Shown one piece after another: positions 11,659 to 23,600 of a DNA stretch of 64,000 bases (the stretch's first letter is position 1; the number at the start of each line of letters is the position of its first letter). Made by a program: the position numbers and the translations under genes. The stretch comes from Arbacia lixula (Eukaryota; Echinodermata; Echinoidea; Arbacioida; Arbaciidae): contig OZ022576.1 in NCBI GenBank assembly GCA_963669155.1, positions 23,045,178-23,109,177 on the forward strand, written 5' to 3'. The notes below the pieces were generated by a model. That model searched no databases. It had not been told where the DNA came from and saw only the letters and a list, made by a program, of their open reading frames with translations.

Positions 11659-14600
11659 TCAGTCAACGATGACGTCCTCATCAATAGAAGGGAAGATCTC
11701 GTAGAAAGCCTGCAAATAAGCACATGAAACAAATATGTGTGAAGCTATGAACATTTATAACAGCATATTTATTAGGGTTAAGTCTGATAGCCCTGTCTCC
11801 ACAAGCCTTGGATGATACCATCACAAAATATGCCAGATATTTTGCTTTACCATCTTTTTAATTCCCCTGTCTTTGTCTTTATTCTCACTTTTACTGATCA
11901 ATGCTGTCTTTGGGTCAATTTAACCCCTAGAAGGTACACTTCATGTTTCAGCAAATTAGCTTTTGTGACTGTTTTTCTTCACTTTTATGAATGTGCTCAC
12001 ATTCATGTGTGGTCGCTTAGCACCCCCCCCCCCCCCTCCACCCAGTGGCTGTGAGATAACCTCGCCCTTGAGGGATACATTAAAACCTATTAGTCCTCTC
12101 TCATACCTTGCACAGCAGGATGAGCTGGAGGACCCCTGAGGTACAGCACATCTCCCTGCAGGAGTGCATGCTCAGCATTGGGCAGCCAACATCCACTGTC
12201 CGCAGGCCCAGCTTGGAGGCGAGAATCGGCCCAATCGTTGTCCCGCACGGCATGTCGTTCCTAACTACAAACTCCTATGGGCATAGAGAGATGGAGGCAG
12301 CAAGATTTACAACCCATTGAGTTACAACTTGCAAAACACACTGAGTAGTTACACTTTTCTAAAGGAAAGTCTTTCTCAAGTCACAAACTCCTTTTTTTCC
12401 AAAAAATGATATTCACATAAAATAACATCAATAAGCCTCTTGAGATGTAATGAGTCTTAACGAAGAATTGTTCATCCCACTTTCATGGTTCTCATCAATG
12501 TGAGTTGTCATGAAGTTACTGGGAAAGGTTGATCACAAAAGAACACTGGAATGTGAGCAGGGTGATGCTGAGAAGAGTGCCATGATGATGCACTATCTCC
12601 TGCTATCTCCTGTTCTTTATTGTTGCAGGGGTGAACTCATAGTCTGACAATCAGACATGCACAGACCACGATAACATGTCCTGCTCACAATACACATCCC
12701 AAACTACCCACAAACAACATCCTGAATGATCAAAAACAAGCTTTCAACTCTTTGTCAAGTTTTAATATGAGCAACAAATCAATGAAAGGTCAAGACACAT
12801 ATCAGTTGTGAAATTAAAATTTAATCAAAGAGGTTGAATGTTATAATTCGATCAAACAAACACAGTGGGCAGAAACTGCTGCAGAATCATGATAAAACAA
12901 TAATATTTCACAACAAATTTTCTCAAAAACCTAAAAAGACTAGTAATTTTGACAAGAGTTAAAAGTTCTAATCAAATCTCATAGAATACAAATACAACAC
13001 CATGATTTCATTACCAGTGCTCGTGGTATGATTTTGTTGGCATTGATACACACCGTCATTGAAGCTATATTTAACAGTGAAGTGAGTCTTGAGAGTATAC
13101 AAGCACAATACCTGCAGTGGGACATCGATTCTCTCTGCAATCAGTTTGAGGATGCTGGAAGAGACAGCGTTGGTGGCATAGCGTTGGTTGCTGTTGACCT
13201 TTATCACTGGACCCTGTAGAATGCATCAACATAATATGGATATATCAGCATAATGCTGTACTAGTACTCCACATGCTTGACTCATAAAAATCTCACAGGT
13301 GCAATAGATTGATAACCTTTCCCAATCTCTACATCTAGATCAATGTGCTATGCCTGACAAAATTGCAAATGGCTTTTGACCTACGAATCATGGACATACA
13401 ACTTAATATTTACATTGACCTTTGACATGATCTTGAGCCCAAAATAGTATCACTGAATTGGTCTCCTAACTACATCTTTGTATCATTAGGTTTGATTGAA
13501 TTTGTTAAATATTTATTCCATATGGGTAATAACAGTAAAATTTCAGAATTTGACCTTGACCTATAATTTCATCTGGCCCAAAATTCAATATATGAATTTA
13601 ACGGACAAACACTATCCTTTTTCGCTGACTACCAATTTGAAAGGTGGTCAAATATTCATTGAGTTGTGTGACCAAAATACTTCGCATAAAACGGACAGGA
13701 AGCTAACACCATAAAACACAATGCCACTAACAAAATAGCAAAACTATAAATGTCTTTTACAAGAGTTATGGCTAAATCTAATTAATGTTAGCAGGGTGAT
13801 GCTGAGAAGGGTGCCATAATGACGCACTTTCTCTTGCTATCTCCTGTTCTTTATTAAAGCAGGGGTGAACTCATAGTCTTGCAATCAGGAATGCACAGAC
13901 CACGATAACATGTCCTGCTCACCATACCCATTTTTTTCTCTCCTATCTTTATGAATGAGCAAACAGTGCAATACCCTATCAGGATTTTTATTGGATGGCA
14001 GTTAGAAAAGTCCTGTCATACATTCTTAATACTGACAAAAACATGGAAATCTTACCTTGTGAAGGTTTATCTTGTGATTCTCCTCATGTTTCTCCCTGGA
14101 GCAAACATAAATAATATCAAGTTGAGTATTCACTTCTCCATTTTGATATTGAGTAAATGGACAAAATTTGCTATTGCCTATACATCATATCCACGATCAC
14201 ACTTTAGCTAAATTAGTCTGAGATGTTCATGAAAGATGAACTTGCAGTCCTTTCATACACATCATCACAAAATCTTGATGGTTTTAAAATTTCAACTCAA
14301 CTATATATCTAAAAATTTAAGTAGGATTACATTTGGCCTTCAAATGATGATTACCAATTTAAATATTTGATAACGATTGTGTGAAACAAACTTCCATAAA
14401 CCACTGTGCAAAAATCTGCAAAGTTCTTCACATCATCATACACTGTATGTGTAATCGTTTCTAAAGTGCATGGCAGATTGCATTGTGATGCCCTGTAGAA
14501 AAGTATGTGGTGAAACACACACACTAAACCATGGTGTATATTGTTCCCTTAGAGAAACATACAGTATTCTCAGGGGTCCTTATTAAGTAAGTGGACTGTT

Positions 14601-17600
14601 TTATGCATTTAAGGTTGGATGCTCCAAAAAAAAATTTGGACGGACAACATGGGCCTTGTTTGTGCTGAGGCTTTTTTTTTGCATTTTGGGGCGAAATCGC
14701 ATTGAGACCTACAAATAATTGTTATGAATGGTTGGACACTCACGGGTAATTTGGATGGACAGCGTGGGCCATGTCAGCGCTGACCAGGAAGGACTTTGAG
14801 ATGCTCTCTTCATAGGCCGTCTGGTGGTTGCCAGCAGAGATCCTCCTCATGAAGTACTCCGTCAGGGAGGACGAGGCACCCTGGGCAGATAGCGAACCGA
14901 CCTGAGGGGCAGAGGATACCAAACATGATATCAAACTCTCGCAAGGATTATTTTTCCCTGCTCTATTCTGAACAATAATCATCTGCAAGGCCACTGATAT
15001 CATGAATCAACCACAAAAACTACTCATGTACATCCTAACATTCTACTATTTCTCCTTTTGTATGTCTGGTATTCAACATTCAACTGAGTTAATATTTTAG
15101 TACAACACAAGTATGATAAAGTGGATTATATTCCACATACTAAGAATGTTTCCATATGATTGGTCAAGAGTTGATCACGTGATGAGGCGTAGCTTTTCCT
15201 ATCAGATCACCTGAGAATAAAAGTTCGTTACACTCTAGGTGATAGTACTTTTTGGTTTCGCTGATCTCTTCACTCCTCACAGTCCTAATGCGTGATTAAT
15301 ATTTTGAGTATGCGCGAAATAAAAGTGCGTTACACTCGGACTATCAGCTCCCACTAACGCGTCCAAACGCGCGTCATAATGCGCGTCCTAATTAACGCGC
15401 ATCCTAACGCGTGTTCCCCATAGCAGCGGCTCGGGGTTAGGTAGAGGAGTAAACATTACTTTTGTACGTCAAATTGTCATTTTTGGTATAGATAGTTGGT
15501 TTCAAATGTGGAATATAAATCAAATAATCAACTTTTGGTTTCAGGCAATGAGACGAACTATCACTTCCTCGGCGATCTGACTGTATACGCTATCTTTCCT
15601 CAGCTGCGCTTCGGAAAGATAGCTACATCCAGATCGCCTCGGAAGTGATAGTTCATCCCATCACCTTCGCCAACGTTGATTATTTGTTTACTATTGAACA
15701 CATAATGAATTCCAGCCTCATACTTTTATTCTTCATGGACTTTGGCTGCTCATGCCACCAGATGTATTTCCCATTTTAATACAGCACAGTAATTTCAGTA
15801 GTAACATGATCTTTCACAATAAAACCAGACTAGCAGTTGGCCTAATGCATTATTCTTTATTTCCAGTAAGCCGCAAATCAGTGATTTACCAAGAAAAAAT
15901 ACACGATGATTGGCAACAACTGACTTGAGAACCATCCAGGTTGTCTCACCTGGCATGTGAGCAGGATGATGCTGAGAAGGTGTCATGATGCATGCACTAT
16001 CTCTTGCTATCTCCTGCTCTTTATTGTTGCAGGGGTGAACTCATAGTCTGACAATCAGGCATGCACAGACCACGATAACATGTCCTGCTCTCAACACTCT
16101 TTCTAACTGACCTTCATAACTTATCTACTAAATAGAAGACAGGCTTTCACATATTTGGAAAAATAATAAATCACAACTTTTTACCCTTTAAATTAATATA
16201 GAACCCACACTCGTATAATATTCCTTCTGTAAGTCTTACCTCTTCGTGGTCAAAGAGCAAGACGGCTCGGACGTTGGGGTCCTCCTCCAAGCTGTTTGGA
16301 GTCTCACACGATGCCATCAGACTCTGCACAGGACAGAATAACAAAAAAAAAATTACTCAACCCTGTACAATTACCAAGTGTAATATCTCATGGATCTTTA
16401 CTGCAAGCCATGAATGCTTATAGATGTATAATGTTTCATTTATTCGCAAATGTGAATTATGGGAGTTTTGAGCTTCATTACTATTATCTGGATCAGAGTT
16501 GAATCTTTTTGATTGACCTGTTGACACACATCACAATAAACTACTCTGTGCATGGTATAATTGCCCTATTCCATGAATATTATAATCCCTGGCCCAATCA
16601 CACAAGATGAAGGCAAGTGCTGAAATGACCTTCCATATCATTCATCTACTCACAATAACTTCATTAATAACCACATTATCAAACACATCTGAGATAAGTA
16701 AGTGGGATGCCATTCTATATTGTGCTGATAGTAATGGGCCAGACTCTGTCTATATTACCTGCAGCGCTGCGAAGGAGCAGAAGAGATTGTCCAGTCGAGG
16801 TGAGAAGATGAACTCATTCAGGGCTCCGCCTACTGCCTGTTTAAAAGAGAAGTAAAATACACAAAGTATTGTATTTGGATTAATATGCATAACATTGCTA
16901 AAAAGTGCAGATGTCTAGAATTCAATATTTATTCACAGCAGCTTTTTCCATGCGTTTTCCAAATATTTACAATTACAATAAGACAACATTCTGATAAAAG
17001 AAAAAATGTAAAACATCATTATCTTATTCAGTCACATTCTCCTAGTAAGACAACTTTCCTGCCAAAGCAGTAACAGCTATATTTGCAAATACAGGGTATG
17101 GCAATATTGCACCATTAATCCATGTAATTAATGTCTGTCGAGGCATCCCTTACTTGAAGGACTTTGGATTTTATCATATTCAAAGATATTAAATAAACCA
17201 TGTGAAACAAAATGAAGACACACAAGCTGTTCTGTTCACAAAAAAGCTCTTTCAAAATTTTCTGCAAAGCACAGTGACTGCATGCATGTGGTATGCACAT
17301 TCCAAGAAATGATTAGCATTATCTCTATTATCAATTAGATGTTATCAATGTGAATACTTGCTGGAAAATAATGTTGGTCATCACACTAGCTTGTTATACT
17401 TACAGCTGGTTGTGTGTCAGCTACACACAGTTCAAAGTCCATGATGTCCATATTAGGGATGCCCAGCTCATCAGCTAATAGGTTCAGGAGAATGGTGGAA
17501 TGTTTCTCATTCTGAGAGAGCAAACAAGTCAGGACAAATTTGTGGAGTGTAAAAGGTATTATGGTTACATGGCATTCCACAGAAAGTGTCCATTGCCTAA

Positions 17601-20600
17601 TTTCTCAAGATCTATAGACTTGCCATACACACAAGGACATTGCATTCTGTATGGTACAAGTTAAGTTTAATTTGACTGCTACAGATAGACATGTTTCACA
17701 GACCTGTATACTGGATTTCCAAGCCTGTAATGAATTGCAGAAGGTTTCTTCATGCTATAAACTTTGAAAAAAAAAGCTGTTTCCATAAATAATCCATTTC
17801 TTCCTCTTTGAACGGGTTCATCAAAAATGTCAATAATACCTTACATCACATCTCTGAACATACATTATTTGCAAGATCCCAAATATAGTGTGGAAAGGAA
17901 GACTGTGAATGATAAAACATACACAACCTAATAATGTGTGTAAAATGTGAAAAAAATGTTCTATAATTTGAATCAACTAAATGTCAAAACCACACAGCTT
18001 CCAGGCTATAATAATTAGACACTCACATCAGATGGTACGGCAATGTCCTTGCCACTCTCATCTACCATCCCTCTCTCTAGCTGGGCTGTGATGCTGGTTG
18101 CCAACACTGGTTTCCTGGAATCAGAAGAGAATTATGTCTCACAACATGTGACATACAAGAGTTGGCCCATGCAACATGTGCGTGATATAGTATTATCATT
18201 AAAATGAATTGACCATCGACAATGTCTTCAAGGCAACTTACCACTTGTGTAGGAATGTAAATTGAATAAATATTAACAAAATTATGTATAAGAATAAGGT
18301 ATTGTATCTCTCTATCAACTCCTAAGCCCACTACAATTCAGTATTTTAAAAGAACATGATGGCAATTGATCATTCAAATGTCAATATGGGTCAATATTAA
18401 CAAAATCGTATCTTCTCATTTCTTGTCTCACTCAAATAAAGTATTTCTTCCTCCTGTATATTCTTTTAGATAGACCTGTGTTAGCTCCAAATCCAGTCAT
18501 AAACTGAGACAAAACAAAATATTGAATCATAGGGTGAAGGCCAATGAGTTGTTAACTCAATAATCTGAAACCTGCTTTAGCAACTACCCGTCTATCGTGA
18601 CCACATTTCTAGTTTCCTTGAACCATATTTCTACAAAGGTTAGCAACATTTTACCCGTGCACCTGTATCTTGTCCAAGAGTACTTACAGTTCATTCTCTT
18701 TGTTTGGAGCAAATCCATCGTTGACGGATCTGTTGAGGTGTATGGCCAGGTTGGGAACCCTCATGATAGGCTTCTCTATGTGGACCAGGCGATGCTCAAC
18801 CTTGTCCTCGCTCTACAATAAAATCAATCAAGTACAAATCATAATGTGTCTGAAAACAGTCAAATTTAGGGCTCTTTTATACCTGGTAAAAAAGAAGAAG
18901 AAACAGAAAGGAGCGATTTGCAATTCCCTCCAAAAAGTTAAATTACACATACAAATAAAGACATAAAACTCAATCTTGTTTTCCATTTCTTTACAAGATC
19001 AAAACTTATTTTTTCATTTTACAAGGGCCCAGAGTGGCACATTAGAATTATGATACTTACATATGAATTATGAATTGATAATTTAAATACTTACTAATTC
19101 ATACACTCTACTTGCATGACACCAGAAAAAACAACCATGTGCAATCTTACCTTTGCCATCACACGCCCAGCAACAGTCAAGTCCCGGTCGAACCATGTAT
19201 TCCATATTCCTCCTCCATATGTCTCCACTCCAACTGACACATAGCCATGCTTCTCAACTTTGGAAATGGGCTTCACCTATTAAGTCAATAAAATATATTA
19301 TTTTAGTAAATCCACTGGAAATGAATGTTGTATACTTATTATTTTTTTAAATGAAATAGACATTACAAATTATTGTTATAAAATCCATAAGCCATACCAT
19401 CCAGTTAACCCCCTAAAAAATATTTTAAAACAAATGTAAATCATGTCATCTTTATGGATATGACAATGTTGTCACTGAATAATCAGGACATAAGATACTC
19501 ATGAGATCTCTTATCAACTGTAATTTAAGTGCATATCATATACATTACATTTTATTTTTTGTTTTCAAATTGTAGAAGGACTTTATAGAGTAAATTTAAG
19601 CTTTACCTGCAAGCCTATTAATATTGTTTCCATTGTAGTAACAATGTAACACAGCCACTGTTTTATTGACACTTCATGTTGTGTTTTTCATCACCAGTTG
19701 TATGCTTAGAAGACAAGCTGAGAAGGAACCAGGGCATCTACATGTACTTACTCTGAGACAGGGGCTGTCAGTGTGTGTACCAATCATGGTAAAGCCATTG
19801 CCTGCCACATAGCATCCTCCCACAGCAAAGGCAACCAGAGTCGACTGGTTCCTCGTGAAGAAATACTGTAAAAAATAAGGTGATCACAAAAAGTTCTTCC
19901 TTAACCCTATCTAGCCCGGGGGGGGGGGGGGGGGGGGGGCAAAAACAGCCCCCCCCCCTCGACATTTTTCGCAATAAATTTGTAACGCGAAAAGATTGTG
20001 CCGTGACGTTTCATGACTTTTTTCCTTCAAGTCTCACGCAACTTTTAAGACCAAATTTGCGACGCGGGGGTACACGGTTCCGAAGTTACGTAACATTTTG
20101 TATGTGCATGTCAGACCAAAAATTGCTCAAAAACGTGATTTCATGTACAAATCCAATGCAAATTCTGTATCTAGCCAATATTCATAAATGTATCATTATT
20201 TCTATTTTTACTGATGAAAAACAATAGATTTCATGTTATTTATGACTGAAATAGTGTTGCCAACGAATTCCATCGAAAAAAACAATGAAAAACATAAAGT
20301 TGAAAAAACAATGAAATACATAAGAAATTCAAAAAACAATAAAATACATAAGAAAAACTTTGATATTGCCATTTCTTTTAATCCTAATTTGATAATAATG
20401 CTATGAAGAGTGTCTGGACTGATATCTTGGAGTTTTGGGGCTACATTTCAAGATTTACAACCAAATTACGATTTTTATGCATTTAATTAGCATAATTAAT
20501 TAAAAATAAGTTTGAAAAATTTTGGTGCAATTGACAATTGAATTGTGGAGATTACGGCATCGGTGACGTACGTGCCAATTTTCATCGCGATCGCGCGATC

Positions 20601-23600
20601 AACGGCTGAGATCTTAGGGGGGGGGGGCTGTTTTTGCCCCCCCCCCCCCCCCCCCCCCCCCGGGCTATGCGATTTCAAAATAGCCCGGGCTATATAGGGT
20701 TAACACATACAAAATTGTAGTGGCAAAAAGTTATGTGCAGGTCCTCAATCAGAATACTTATTCCATGTTCTCCAAGCACACACTTTTCACAACATCATTT
20801 TCATAATTTGTACAAGGGGTGGGATAAGAGTAATTTCTAAAAAAATTATTATTTTTAAAAAATGTAAACCTCTATCTCATTGCCACCCAGCCTTATTTGA
20901 TTTGTGATTTTACTTACCATTTCATTACAATACTGGAATTCAAGCCCACAGAAATATCTGACTCTATGAAGCTGATAAGTCTCTTTACCTTCTTCTTAGG
21001 ATGGAGGTACCATGTGTCTCTCTCTTTCAGCTCTTCAAAGCCTGCATCAAGCAACCGGATACGACACTCATGGACAGCTGTTGAGATGAAAATTGGATTT
21101 TAATTCTACATCAGTGCACATACTTATACATATATACACAGACGGTAGCAACCAAAAAATTACTTTTTTTCTTTCCAGGGCTCTTTTTGGAGAAACTTAA
21201 AAATTTTCCAGGGCTACTTTTCATTTTCCAGGGCTCTTTTTCCACTTTCCAGGGCTACAATTTCTTTGTGTGTGTGTGTGTGTGTGCGTGTGTGTCAGGC
21301 GCGTACGCAGGATTTCTGTAAGGGGGGGGGGGGGGGGGGTTACGAGAAGTTGATGAGCATGGGGGGGGGGGGGGGGGGTGGCGGGGGTGGAAGTGGTAGG
21401 TTTTGGGGAGTGTTTTTGTGTTTTTTCTTCACAAATTTCTCCATTCCGTCAAGTCTCAAACAGTGCTCTTAGTGGGGGGGCGGGGGGGGGGGGGGGGTTC
21501 AGCCAAAAAAACTAAAAAAATTGGAGGCGAAAGAGGAGGGGGGGGGGTTGACCCCCCAAAAAAAAAACGGGGGGGGGGGGGTTAACAAATTAAAAAGTTG
21601 ATTCAGGTTAAATATTTCATTGGTGATATGACTAATGCAAAGAATTTTTCAGCTTTCAGGCATAGTCAGACTAGCCAGGGCCAGGGGCACAAACATGCAT
21701 ACGCTAAGTACAATTTGATATAGATCTTGTCATCTGCAATTAAGACTTGATAAATGTTATGTAGATCTAATGTACTTAAACTTTGAAGATTTTCAACGTC
21801 AAGGAATATGAAAAAAAAAATGCACGGCAAACTGTGTTGCCCGGCCATAAATGGTCACAACGGGATAGTCACAATCAAACAATAGCTCTCCCGTAGTTAC
21901 GGCCGCCTTACTTGTCGGCAAACTGGTATGCCACAGCAGCTGCCATACCCGTTTGCCGACTAGTAAGGCGGCCGTAACTACGGGAGAGATATTGTGACTA
22001 TCCCGTTGTGACCATTTATGGGTAACACAGTTTACCGTGCATTTTTTTTTCATATTCCTTGACATCGAAAATCTTCAAAATTCAACTACATTAGATCTAC
22101 ATAACATTTATGAAATCTTAAATTTAGATTACAAGATTTATATCAAATTGTACTTACCGTACCGTATGTACTGTGCATGTTTACGTTTATGCCCCTGGCT
22201 CTGACTGAGCTGAGTCGCTGACGTCTGACTATGCCATGCATAGCATAGCACTAGCAGCTTGACGGCCGAAGTTTTTATGCTAGTTTGAAGTTTGAGAAAA
22301 ACATGGATAAATTCCTGGTTCGAGCGGCTGTACGGGAAGCCGAAAACTTCTTTGCTTTAGTTGTACCGCTAATTAACGGGTCATTAGATACTGAACCCCT
22401 GTTGTTTCCGCTCGAACCAGCAATTTATCCATGTTCTTGTCAAACTTCAAAGCTCGCCACGGAAGCATTCATTATTCATGTACCACGTACATGTATGCTT
22501 TGCACTTGTGGTTCATGCATTAGTCTATCCGATATGCCTCGCGCTGTATGGTAGTTTACATCAGGCTNNNNNNNNNNNNNNNNNNNNNNNNNNNNNNNNN
22601 NNNNNNNNNNNNNNNNNNNNNNNNNNNNNNNNNNNNNNNNNNNNNNNNNNNNNNNNNNNNNNNNNNNNNNNNNNNNNNNNNNNNNNNNNNNNNNNNNNNN
22701 NNNNNNNNNNNNNNNNNNNNNNNNNNNNNNNNNNNNNNNNNNNNNNNNNNNNNNNNNNNNNNNNNNNCTAGTAAGGCGGCCGTAACTACGGGAGAGATAT
22801 TGTGACTATCCCGTTGTGACCATTTATGGGTAACACAGTTTGCCGTGCATTTTTTTTTCATATTCCTTGACATCGAAAATCTTCAAAATTCAACTACATT
22901 AGATCTACATAACATTTATCAAATCTTATATTTAGATTACAAGATTTATATCAAATTGTACTTACCGTACCGTATGTACTGTGCATGTTTACGTTTATGC
23001 CCCTGGCTCTGACTGAGCTGAGTCGCTGACGTCTGACTATGCCATGCATAGCATAGCACTAGCAGCTTGACGGCCGAAGTTTTTATGCTAGTTTGAAGTT
23101 TGAGAAAAACATGGATAAATTCCTGGTTCGAGCGGCTGTACGGGAAGCCGAAAACTTCTTTGCTTTAGTCGTACCGCTAATTAACGGGTCATTAGATACT
23201 GAACCCCTGTTGTTTCCGCTCGAACCAGCAATTTATCCGTGTTCTTCTCAAACTTCAAAGCTCGCCACGGAAGCATTCATTATTCATGTACCACGTACAT
23301 GTATGCTTTGCATACACTACACAGTACACGTACGATCATATGCATGGCCGACTGGCCGTCTAGCCTAGCGCCTAGGCCTAGCTATGCATTCGTATCGGGC
23401 GCGCGCGCATGGAAGAAACTATGAAAAGCCGTTCCCGCCAAAACGCGTGCCAAAACCATACGCGTGCAAGTCAGAACGTACGCGTATGGTTTTGACACGC
23501 ATTATGGCGGGAACGGCTTACCATAGATATCGGGCGCGCGCGCATGGAAGAAACGCTCCACGTGCGATGGATACTGCACTACACACAGCATGCATTCAGC

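Noticed and set aside
22478-22873. Frames running through the N gap
   Set aside because: They contain undetermined residues and exist only because N does not encode a stop.
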